Below are positions 20,435-27,765 of a DNA stretch of 64,000 bases, piece by piece. The stretch spans positions 1 to 64,000 of the forward strand of contig NZ_AUIY01000025.1 of assembly GCF_000423945.1 (NCBI RefSeq), given 5' to 3'. Origin of the DNA: Butyrivibrio sp. XPD2002 (GTDB lineage Bacteria > Bacillota > Clostridia > Lachnospirales > Lachnospiraceae). Under the pieces are notes generated by a model. The model was given only the letters and a program-made list of their open reading frames with translations, was not told the origin of the DNA and ran no database searches. The position numbers and the translations under genes are program-made. Within the stretch, counting starts at the first letter, position 1; every line of letters begins with the position of its first letter.

Positions 20435-21592
20435 CTAATTCTGTGTCAAAAGCACCTCGTTCAGGAAAACCGCAAGTCCCTCTGTATGGTCTATGCTCTC
20501 TGAAAGAGTACTCCTGACGAAAAAGTCATCCGATACCAGAGGATCGTACTTTTTATATGCTTTTATAAAGCGCTCCACACATCCCGAAATCTCAAACATG
20601 TAGCCAATAAGAACCACATTCTTAGGATCCAGCATGGTGATGACGTTTCTGATATTTCGGGCAAGCATGTCAATCTTGTCATCTATGATATCGCTGGCCT
20701 TCGGATTATCAAAAAGCTCTGAATTGAAAACACTGTCAACGTTCTTACCAAAAACGCTCTTAAGCTCCTGCTTTATCGCCTTTGTAGATACATAGGTTTC
20801 AAGGCAGCCCTTTCGCTTGCAATTACAGTCACGACCATCCTTAATGGCAATCATATGCCCTATCTCAGCTGCCATCTTGTTTGAACCCTGGTATATTTTT
20901 CCATCAATAATGATTGATGCACCAACACCGGGTCCCCACTTAAGGACGAAAAGATTGTTGACTGTTCTCCCAAGTCCGAAATAGATCTCTGTCTGGGCGT
21001 AGGCCTTAAGGTTATTCTCAACAACTACAGGAATTCCAAGCTCCTTCTTAATATAAGAAGCAACCGGTATGCTCTCTGTCCAGATGTTGTAGCTGTTAAG
21101 GCTTACTCCATTTTTCCTGTCTACGCTTCCCGGAATAGTCACAGCAGCTCCAAGAACCTTTTCCTTGACGATGCCGTTTTTCCAGAACAGCTTCTGACAT
21201 TCATCAGTGATGTTCTTGAAGAATTCCTCAGGATCGATCTCCTTATCTGTCGGAAGTGAAGTGTTGCAAAGTACCTTTCCCTTCATGTCGGTAACAGCTA
21301 TATATGTGACATCTGATTCTATAGCTATGCATAATACACTTCTATATCCCGGATTGATATCGACAAGAATCTTCTTGCGGCCTGCTCGCTTTTCTTCGTT
21401 CGCTTCGCCAAGTTCGACTATCAAACCCTCTTCCATCAGCTCTGAACATATTAATGTAACAGAGGCGGCTGTTAAGCCAACCGTTTCTGCTATATCTTTC
21501 CTTGACATCGCCCCATTATTGTTGAGCAATAGGAGGATGGAAGAACGGTTACTCAGTTTTACGTTTTCTAAATTTATCCCCTGATATTTCAT
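20435..21592 (-). CDS. ROK family transcriptional regulator
   Basis: A 385-residue protein. An N-terminal winged helix (SSILLLLNNNGAMSRKDIAE, then TAASVTLICSELMEEGLI) is followed by a ROK sugar-kinase-like domain. Zinc ligands are visible in GRDCNCKRKGCLETYVS near residue 255, the ROK Cys cluster. The kinase-like nucleotide loop is changed (VLCIAIESDVTYIAV), as is usual in regulators of the XylR/NagC type. It lies 22 bp behind the remnant of a GH31/isomerase locus and has no clear ribosome site of its own. It probably once controlled that lost sugar locus; a present role with the glycerol operon cannot be excluded. Confidence 0.88.
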   Translation of the reverse strand: MKYQGINLENVKLSNRSSILLLLNNNGAMSRKDIAETVGLTAASVTLICSELMEEGLIVELGEANEEKRAGRKKILVDINPGYRSVLCIAIESDVTYIAVTDMKGKVLCNTSLPTDKEIDPEEFFKNITDECQKLFWKNGIVKEKVLGAAVTIPGSVDRKNGVSLNSYNIWTESIPVASYIKKELGIPVVVENNLKAYAQTEIYFGLGRTVNNLFVLKWGPGVGASIIIDGKIYQGSNKMAAEIGHMIAIKDGRDCNCKRKGCLETYVSTKAIKQELKSVFGKNVDSVFNSELFDNPKASDIIDDKIDMLARNIRNVITMLDPKNVVLIGYMFEISGCVERFIKAYKKYDPLVSDDFFVRSTLSESIDHTEGLAVFLNEVLLTQN

Positions 21593-21614
21593 AAACTAAA
21601 TCGTATAACACTCA

Positions 21615-22164
21615 TTAGTAACGTACAACTTCTACATCAAGCATATTGCCCAATTTTTCGAGCTCTTCTGCAATATTCTTGTAAATTACTACGTAGTGCG
21701 GCTCCCATCCGTTTTTGATTGTTTCTTTAACAATTTTCTCTGCAGACTCGTTGGTCTGAACTACTATTGATGCACCGTTGAACTGCTTGGGCTTATCCAT
21801 TACATTTCCTTCAGCGATGAAGAATCTGAACTTGCTCCGAATAGTTCTCTCCGCATCCGTAAATATGCTCGTCACGAGAGGTTTTAAAGGTAAGCCAGAA
21901 TCTGTTTATCTGTGAACTTCCCCCCGCATCTGATGTAAGCTCAGCTACGGTTTTACCTGAAACTGTCGTAACCTTAAGTGTCAGCAGTTCTCCGGTTTTG
22001 TCACATCTGTATACAAGACTTTCGCCATCATCTGTCTTAGCAGTTTCTACCAGGTTGCATTCCTGTTTCCAATTAATTTTATGCTTATATTTAAAGCTCC
22101 CACGCTTCATGGTGAATCTATTTTCGCCATTACCTACTGTTAGAGCAATCCTGCTAAAATCTAT
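21615..22164 (-). pseudogene. Deletion scar: GH31 glycosidase N-terminus joined to sugar isomerase C-terminus
   Basis: From 22164 to about 21840 the minus strand encodes the N-terminal domain of a GH31 alpha-glycosidase (YihQ/sulfoquinovosidase-like: RFTMKRGSF, then DEHIYGCGENYSEQ), but the catalytic barrel is missing. From about 21834 another frame encodes a C-terminus like that of L-fucose isomerase-type enzymes (FRFFIAEGNVMDKPKQF, then EPHYVVIY, EELEKLGNMLDVEVV), ending at 21615. The expected GH31 start codon, 6 bp behind a perfect GGGAGGAG site, reads ATA. I infer a deletion of two gene bodies leaving both ends. The sugar may have been sulfoquinovose or another hexose; this is uncertain. 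Confidence 0.7.
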
Positions 22165-22192
22165 TGTTATCTCCTCCCTATTAAAAACAAAC

Positions 22193-22225
22193 TAGAGGTT
22201 GATTAATTCTCTTAATCAACCTCTA
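22193..22225 (-). promoter_or_regulatory. 14-bp inverted repeat, probable operator
   Basis: A perfect inverted repeat with 14-bp arms (TAGAGGTTGATTAA and its complement) and a 5-nt loop starts 2 bp behind the -10 box of the promoter for the remnant locus, covering the transcription start. Position suits a repressor site, most simply for the ROK regulator. A T-rich stretch follows, so an attenuator is an alternative. Confidence 0.65.
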
Positions 22226-22227
22226 TC

Positions 22228-22256
22228 ATTCTAATGTATGTATTTTGTTTTCTCAA
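22228..22256 (-). promoter_or_regulatory. Promoter of the degraded sugar locus and ROK gene
   Basis: Minus strand TTGAGA (22251-22256), 17-bp spacer, TAGAAT (22228-22233). Confidence 0.7.
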
Positions 22257-22301
22257 TTGTGAATATATAAAGAAAAAAATCCATGCAAATTGTGCATAAA
22301 T

Positions 22302-22335
22302 AACATCCGCATATCCAGTAAATATGCGGATGTTC
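22302..22335 (-). terminator. Terminator of the 80-residue protein gene
   Basis: AACATCCGCATAT pairs with ATATGCGGATGTT in a 13-bp stem; on the minus strand the sequence continues ATTTATG. It lies about 50 bp behind the stop codon. Confidence 0.7.
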
Positions 22336-22383
22336 GAATATGCTCATTTATTGGTTGAATGTGAAAACAACCTCGCCTGTTGA

Positions 22384-22626
22384 TTACTTTTTACTATTGT
22401 CAGCCATCATAGCGAGACTTCTTGCCATGGCTTCGAATATATCATGTGTATTTGCTGAATCTCTGTCAGCGATCATAGCAAGGGTCTGGGAGATATCATT
22501 GAGAGCCATAACGATGTTCTCAAGGGAAGCCTTGGTAATCGCAGACTCATCACCCTTTTTTACTATCTGATCATATTTTAACATTCTTGCCTGCTGTAAT
22601 CCGGATACTTCAGATACTCTGCTCAT
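22384..22626 (-). CDS. Small hypothetical helical protein
   Basis: An 80-residue protein I do not recognise. It starts with an ATG behind a strong AAAGGGGG site and ends near its own terminator, so it is likely a real gene. Sequence such as SLENIVMALNDISQTLAMIA and IFEAMARSLAMMADN predicts amphipathic helices with a repeated MA(R/L)SLAMxAD-like pattern; no Cys, no membrane segment. It is a single-gene unit between the serpin gene and the degraded sugar locus. Confidence 0.75.
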   Translation of the reverse strand: MSRVSEVSGLQQARMLKYDQIVKKGDESAITKASLENIVMALNDISQTLAMIADRDSANTHDIFEAMARSLAMMADNSKK

Positions 22627-22728
22627 AATTCAACCCCCTTTCACTAAGAAATAAGTTACTAAGTTAATGATAATCCAACACATTGAAAAAAACTATTAAA
22701 TAAGAATTATCTATTATTAAAATATGTA

Positions 22729-24126
22729 TTACTCAACTATCTGACCGTAGAACAGGACCTCCTTTACATTTCCGGAGGTCATAATGTAATACTTGAAGGG
22801 CTTGGTGGCGAAGAATTCCTTAGGCGGATTCTCATCAATATCAAGAGCCGCTCCAACCATGGCCATTCCCGTAGCCGCTGAAGCTTCAACACCATTTTCA
22901 TCAGTAATGATCTTCGTCTTCTGGATGATATCAGAAACGAAAAATCCCGAATCACTACTCATTGCAGAAAAATCCGCCTCCGGTGCAAATGCACTCTTTG
23001 CGCCTCTGCTCTGAAGGAAATGAACAAGCTCCTTCTTTTCAAAGGAGGTCTCTGTCTCAAACTTGGGTAGCATCACATGAACCTTTTCATCCGATGCCTT
23101 AGACAGCTTGCCCTGGAAGCCTTCGGTATCACCAAGAATGCAGGCCATCTCCACGTCTCCGCTTAAGCTCATAACAAGAATCTTGGACTTGGGATCCTCG
23201 TAGAATTTGTAGTGATCTGTCTTATCCATGAATTCCTTCTTGATGCAGCATCCGTCATAGGACATAAAGTCGTCCTCCCCGGTAGCCTCCTTCTCGAACT
23301 TCCTGATCCATGATGACTTCAGATAAAGTGTATTCACAAGGACTAAATCCTTTTCAGACAGATCATTTGCAATCGTGGGAATAAGGCCATCTGTTCCTTC
23401 GTTTACCCAGTTGTTAACAGCGTCTGTGATTTCATCAGCGGCAATATCCTGAGCCTCTGCCCCATAGTGATTCTTAATGTAATCCTTATAATCAGGTGAG
23501 AGCTCACCCTTAAGCTTACTATTGTGCCACGCGGAATTCAGCATCTTAAAGGCAAAGTCATCAGCAGAGGTATCAGGCGCATTCACCATGGCGTTGTACC
23601 ACATATTCATCTCTGCTTCATTCGAAAAACCGGCAGCCTTAAGCAGCTCTGACTTAGTATCTGAATCAGCACCCGCCACAGCAAGCCCGATAACCGCTCT
23701 TAGGGATGCAGGTGAAACCATATAATTCTCGTTTCTGTAGCCTTCATCCTCAAGAAAATCGATAAGTCCGCGGTCAAATTCAGACAGCTTAAGCTCACCA
23801 TTTCCCGTGCTGAAAGCTATACCGGCAGTCTCTTCCTCCTCTTTGGGCGCAGGTTCCTCGGCAAGCTCTGCAATAGCACTCATATCTATTTCATCCGGAT
23901 CGGAAGTCTCCTCCTCAGCCGGCTTTACAGGCTCAGGCTTTACAACCTCCATTTTGGACTCAGGAGCTTTAGCCTCATCTGCATTATTTTCGGCTTCTTC
24001 AGAGGTCTCTTTTTCCTCATCCTCTTTTAATTTATGACCCAGATATATGATGGTTACGAACGTTGCAAAAACCAGGCCGCCACAGGCCGCTACAACCAAC
24101 AGCCACTTTAGAATTTCGGTCATCAT
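22729..24126 (-). CDS. Membrane-anchored serpin
   Basis: A 465-residue protein. Residues about 5-30 form one membrane segment (ILKWLLVVAACGGLVFATF), followed by a Glu/Pro/Ala-rich stalk to about residue 100 and a serpin domain of about 365 residues. The reactive-loop hinge ITDENGVEASAATGMAMVG near residue 410 keeps the small residues needed for loop insertion in inhibitory serpins, and the C-terminal strand PFKYYIMTSGNVKEVLFYGQ fits. It probably inhibits serine or cysteine proteases at the cell surface. Bacterial serpins are known mainly from gut and cellulolytic clostridia and bifidobacteria. The P1 residue cannot be fixed from sequence alone. Confidence 0.9.
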   Translation of the reverse strand: MMTEILKWLLVVAACGGLVFATFVTIIYLGHKLKEDEEKETSEEAENNADEAKAPESKMEVVKPEPVKPAEEETSDPDEIDMSAIAELAEEPAPKEEEETAGIAFSTGNGELKLSEFDRGLIDFLEDEGYRNENYMVSPASLRAVIGLAVAGADSDTKSELLKAAGFSNEAEMNMWYNAMVNAPDTSADDFAFKMLNSAWHNSKLKGELSPDYKDYIKNHYGAEAQDIAADEITDAVNNWVNEGTDGLIPTIANDLSEKDLVLVNTLYLKSSWIRKFEKEATGEDDFMSYDGCCIKKEFMDKTDHYKFYEDPKSKILVMSLSGDVEMACILGDTEGFQGKLSKASDEKVHVMLPKFETETSFEKKELVHFLQSRGAKSAFAPEADFSAMSSDSGFFVSDIIQKTKIITDENGVEASAATGMAMVGAALDIDENPPKEFFATKPFKYYIMTSGNVKEVLFYGQIVE

Positions 24127-24168
24127 TTTCCCTCCGTTTTTTCATCTGACAGCTATCTCCTCGGATGT

Positions 24169-24795
24169 TTATTCCCCTCTTTTTTCCTTTGCCAAAAGCC
24201 ACGCCATAATGTGCACGCTCTGCTGAAACTCTCCTCTTTTTATGATTTCTTCAAGATTCTCTCTTGTGTTTATTTCAACGTTTAAAAATTCCGTATCATC
24301 AAGATTTTGCCCCGACACCTTTTTGCAGTTCGTTGCCATATAAACATAGGCATAATTATCTGCTATCGTCGCATTGGAAGGTACCGTTAACAGATGAGTC
24401 CATTCATCTGACACATAGCCCGTCTCCTCAGTAAGCTCGCGCTTTGCAGCATCAAGGGCAGCCTCACTGTCCTCAGAATCATTACCAAAGCTCCTGGCTG
24501 TCTTAGCAGCATTATCCCTGTACTCTTTTCCATCGTTTCTCTCAATGCCGCCTGCCGGAAATTCCGTGGTCACTTCACGAATCCCCTGTCTGTACTGACG
24601 CACACAGATAAGATTCCCCTCAGTATCAAAAGGAACAATTACCACATAATCTCTTCTGCTGTAGCTGTAATAGGGCTCAAACTCTGAGCCATCCGGGAAT
24701 CTGAAGGCAGACTCCCTGAAATCAATCCATTCATTCTGAACAAGATGCTTTGTTCTTACCTCTTCCCATGCGAGGTCTTCTCTTTTTCTATCCAT
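24169..24795 (-). CDS. Nudix hydrolase (ADP-ribose pyrophosphatase-like)
   Basis: A 208-residue protein with a Nudix box ending in EAALDAAKRELTEETGYV near residue 115. The usual PAGGIE start is present about 35 residues earlier, so a loop of about 25 residues (rich in Asp, Ser and Asn) interrupts the box. The N-terminal strand VIVPFDTEGNLICVRQYRQG and the ending resemble ADP-ribose/NDP-sugar pyrophosphatases. It starts 3 bp ahead of the metallophosphoesterase gene boundary, in one operon with it. Confidence 0.88.
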   Translation of the reverse strand: MDRKREDLAWEEVRTKHLVQNEWIDFRESAFRFPDGSEFEPYYSYSRRDYVVIVPFDTEGNLICVRQYRQGIREVTTEFPAGGIERNDGKEYRDNAAKTARSFGNDSEDSEAALDAAKRELTEETGYVSDEWTHLLTVPSNATIADNYAYVYMATNCKKVSGQNLDDTEFLNVEINTRENLEEIIKRGEFQQSVHIMAWLLAKEKRGE

Positions 24796-24797
24796 AA

Positions 24798-25496
24798 TCA
24801 GTCTAAAATCCTTTGCGGCATAAAATCTAAATAATCGCCCGAAACCAGGCTGTACTTTATTCCATCAACTTTTCCCAGAAGGCTGTCGTGGAACCTCTCT
24901 TTTCCGTGACAGTGAGCATATATCACCTGCTCTGCACCATAGGCTCTTGCCATCAGTGTGAATCTGCTCTGCCTCTCACCTATTTCAGTGGGCGGGTAAT
25001 GCAGGAACACGATGAACTTCTCGAACCCTTCAGCCCTTGCTGCTTCGAATGAAGCTTTAAGTCTTTTGGCCTCGCGCTCTATCAGCATGTCCGCGTGCTC
25101 CCTGGTATCAAAGCCCTCATAGCAATAACCCTTTGTTCCCACTATCGCATAGTCCTTGTAAGGATAAAAATTGTTTTGCAGGAAAAACAGCCTGCCCTTA
25201 TATAAATCGTTCAGTTTCTGGGTTTTCTTTGCATTCCAGAAATTATCGTGATTGCCTCTTATAAGTATTTTTCTGCCGGGGAGATTCTCAATAAATCTAA
25301 GGTCCAGCTCGCACTGCTCAAGCCCCTTCCCCCAGCTGTGATCCCCCACAAGAACAAGGGTATCCTCTTCAGTCATTATTTTATTGCAGTTCTTTTCTGT
25401 TTTTCTCTCATGTCCTCTCCACGCCTTGCCAAAAATATCCATCGTCTTATCCGACTGAAAGGCAAGATGAAGATCGCCCAGTGCATATAACGCCAT
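24798..25496 (-). CDS. Calcineurin-like metallophosphoesterase
   Basis: About 232 residues from the ATG at 25496 with GGAG upstream; an earlier in-frame start at 25550 gives an unrelated leader. The dimetal motifs are LYALGDLHLAF, LVGDHSWG, LIRGNHDNFW and YAHCHG. A helical insertion lies in the middle. Homologs are called YkuE/YfcE-like predicted phosphohydrolases; the substrate is unknown. The Nudix gene follows after 2 bp, suggesting linked handling of nucleotide or phosphate compounds. Confidence 0.88.
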   Translation of the reverse strand: MALYALGDLHLAFQSDKTMDIFGKAWRGHERKTEKNCNKIMTEEDTLVLVGDHSWGKGLEQCELDLRFIENLPGRKILIRGNHDNFWNAKKTQKLNDLYKGRLFFLQNNFYPYKDYAIVGTKGYCYEGFDTREHADMLIEREAKRLKASFEAARAEGFEKFIVFLHYPPTEIGERQSRFTLMARAYGAEQVIYAHCHGKERFHDSLLGKVDGIKYSLVSGDYLDFMPQRILD

Positions 25497-25519
25497 AACT
25501 ACTCCGGTTCTACATATTA

Positions 25520-25557
25520 AACAAAATCCGGGTAGTACATCCTGAACCACCCGGATA
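25520..25557 (-). terminator. Terminator of the transglutaminase-like gene
   Basis: Minus strand ATCCGGGTGGTT...ACTACCCGGAT stem followed by TTTGTTT, about 70 bp behind the stop codon. Confidence 0.82.
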
Positions 25558-25627
25558 TAAGTTATTATCCAATATAATTATGCACGTGTCAAAAGGTCCT
25601 ACTGCGAACTTTAATTCGCTTGTTTTC

Positions 25628-26992
25628 TCACTCTGCAGCTGCTATAAAGGTTCCTTCATTGCACGCCGGAAGATATACGGAATTGAACATTCTCTTGTGC
25701 ATATAGTTATCTGCATCCGAGAGGTTATAGTAGTCATAAACCGTAGGATCCTGGTCATCCCAGGTGCAGTCTACATTGTAGTAATTGCCATCGAGCTTTA
25801 TGATATTCCAGGCATGGAGCTCTCCCGCGGAGCCTGCGCAAAGGTATGTGGGAACACCCAGCCTTTGCATCAGATACTGGAAGGCTTTTGCATAGCCAGC
25901 ACATACTGTATTATTGCCAACTATGGCGCTGTAGGCACTCTGATCCAGCGGATTGTGCTTATAGGTAAGCTTATTAGCCAGAAAATCGTGGATATACAGC
26001 TCCTTGGAATAATTGTCAGGAAGCCCTGCTGCCCCTGCAACAATAGCCTCTACCTGTGACTGGAACTCCCGATTGGCTGCCGGTATGTTGTTTATTCTGT
26101 CATAGTATCTAAGTCGCAGCTTTATCGCTGCTCCGTTGTAATCAAACTCCTGATAAAAAGTGGTATCAAGCCAGAAGAGCTCCGGATGATCAAACACAAC
26201 GCTAAGGATTATCATCTGCATTGTATTCATATTCACCTGCTCTATCGGCCTGAAGGTTGTATTCAGATTAAGGGTATTGGCATATATCTGTCTGTAAAGA
26301 GCTTTTCCCGTATCATTGAGCATGTGGTAATAGGGATAGTACTCCGTGCTGAAGTCAAACTCATCACCGAGGTATCCATAATCTGTACTGTTGATCGCCT
26401 GATTGGCAAGTCCCGGATCAGTAAGCTCTACAATATCAGGTTCAAAAGCTGCATAACCGCTTTTCCCAGCAGGTATTCCAGGTGCGTAAACGGGAGTCAT
26501 CTCTTCCTCTGATGCCTTTACGTCATCCGATGATTTCGTCTTGGTTGATTCAGTCTCAATACTAACTGAGATTTTCTTTTTGCCTTTTCCTGTAACGGCA
26601 TTGGCAATGGCATCAGCAGCATTCGCAACATCCTCAACAGTAACATCTCTCTCTGCGAGGTTATCCACATTTGTTGCTTCCAGCTCATTTATCGCATCTG
26701 ATAATCCGTTTACCGCATTGGTTATCATCGCGCCAATTCCCGAAGCATTCTCGGTTTCCTCAACCTCTACCTTCTCTTTCTTTTCTCTCACACCATATAT
26801 ATAGTCCCAGTCAGGAACCTCTACATAGTATTTATTCGAGGTATCAACCTTTACCTCTTCCTCGTCAGCAGGCTGCAGTAGCTCTCCTACCCACACGCCA
26901 ATATCGGGGTTTGCAACACACGCAAGTATCGCCATAACCCCGGCCGTAATAAGCCCTAATATTCCATAAGCTAAGCTCTCAACTACCTTCAT
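25628..26992 (-). CDS. Membrane-anchored transglutaminase-like protein
   Basis: About 454 residues from the ATG at 26992; the AAGGAT site is better spaced for it than for an in-frame GTG at 27001. Residues about 5-27 form one membrane segment. A charged linker follows, then a C-terminal transglutaminase-like papain fold with Cys in NNTVCAGYAKAFQYL, His in ELHAWNII and Asp in YNVDCTWDDQD near residues 365-420. Such bacterial proteins are secreted cysteine proteases or amidases rather than true cross-linkers. It may act on cell-wall or extracellular proteins. It is a single-gene unit. Confidence 0.87.
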   Translation of the reverse strand: MKVVESLAYGILGLITAGVMAILACVANPDIGVWVGELLQPADEEEVKVDTSNKYYVEVPDWDYIYGVREKKEKVEVEETENASGIGAMITNAVNGLSDAINELEATNVDNLAERDVTVEDVANAADAIANAVTGKGKKKISVSIETESTKTKSSDDVKASEEEMTPVYAPGIPAGKSGYAAFEPDIVELTDPGLANQAINSTDYGYLGDEFDFSTEYYPYYHMLNDTGKALYRQIYANTLNLNTTFRPIEQVNMNTMQMIILSVVFDHPELFWLDTTFYQEFDYNGAAIKLRLRYYDRINNIPAANREFQSQVEAIVAGAAGLPDNYSKELYIHDFLANKLTYKHNPLDQSAYSAIVGNNTVCAGYAKAFQYLMQRLGVPTYLCAGSAGELHAWNIIKLDGNYYNVDCTWDDQDPTVYDYYNLSDADNYMHKRMFNSVYLPACNEGTFIAAAE

Positions 26993-27047
26993 AATAATCA
27001 CATCCTTGTGTATGAAATGTTAATCCGTTAACCGTAACCCCTCTAAC

Positions 27048-27076
27048 AAAAAAGGGAGCAATATGCCCCCTTTTCA
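27048..27076 (-). terminator. Terminator behind the glycosyltransferase-like gene and fold-back element
   Basis: Minus strand AAAAGGGGGC...GCTCCCTTTT stem (10 bp with one G-U) ending in a T6 run. Before the element inserted, this would have lain about 70 bp behind the 27757-29286 stop codon. Confidence 0.8.
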
Positions 27077-27128
27077 CTATTATTATATGAAATTACGTAT
27101 TCCTTTGATATTAAATTACTATAAAAAA

Positions 27129-27137
27129 TCACTTAAC
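27129..27137. repeat. Target-site duplication, left copy
   Basis: TCACTTAAC occurs here and again at 27757-27765 in direct orientation, flanking the fold-back element. The last C may belong to the element, so the duplication is 8 or 9 bp. Confidence 0.8.
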
Positions 27138-27756
27138 AAAAGTGTCCCCACACCACACCAAGGGGGCGCCTACCCATTTTGTGCGATTTTCTGCGCCGAT
27201 ATTTAATACGCTCGCTGTGTAATACTTCTATGTTTCAACATGTCTGAGCTTCTGAGCCTTCGAATTAACCTTACGCTCATTTTTACAAGCTCTTTCATGC
27301 TCGCTTGTTTTTTAAAGCTGGTGTCACTTTGCTTTATAAGCATGCCTTAGAAAAAAACTTGCAGGACGCAATGTATGTAAAGAAAGTCATGGTCACTGCT
27401 TGCCCAAAGGCAAGCGAGTTACAACAAAAAACGTGCGCTCCCAAACTCTGAAAGAGCTTGGGGACACACGTTCTTTTGTTGCAGGTGCGCTAGCGCACCA
27501 TGTGACCATGACAATTAAAAATCTTCCAGCGTCCTGCTTCAGACATTTTCACGGCATGCAGCAAAGTGACTTACCAGCTTAAGAAAAACAGACGCTCACA
27601 TCCACTTGTAAAAAATGAGCATAAGGCATAATTCCTGGCTCAGAAGTGAGTTATTGAAACATAGAAGTGTTTATAAAGCAGTGAGCGCATTAAATGTTCT
27701 GAGGCGTGACGCACAAAATGGGTAGGCGCCCCCTTGGTGTGGTGTGGGGACTTTTG
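27137..27756. mobile_element. 620-bp fold-back (MITE-like) element with structured core
   Basis: The two ends are a near-perfect inverted repeat of about 48 bp (CAAAAGT, then CCCCACACCACACCAAGG, GGCGCCTACCCATTTTGTGCG on both arms; the left arm has 2 extra bases). The similarity continues inward with breaks, for example ACTTCTATGTTTCAA, CTTCTGAGCC, AAGCTGGT..GTCACTTTGCT and GCAGGACGC in both arms. The centre forms a junction: GTCATGGTCAC (27386-27396) pairs with 27502-27512 and encloses hairpins at 27398-27415, 27422-27483 (GAAA loop) and 27484-27499. An 8- or 9-bp direct repeat flanks it. No protein gene is convincing inside; an ORF at 27400-27582 crosses the hairpins. Confidence 0.8.
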
Positions 27757-27765
27757 TCACTTAAC
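27757..27765. repeat. Target-site duplication, right copy
   Basis: Second copy of TCACTTAAC; it contains the TGA stop of the neighbouring minus-strand gene. Confidence 0.8.

Noticed and set aside
27400..27582. 60-residue ORF inside the fold-back element
   Set aside because: It spans the hairpin core and has no ribosome site or recognisable sequence.
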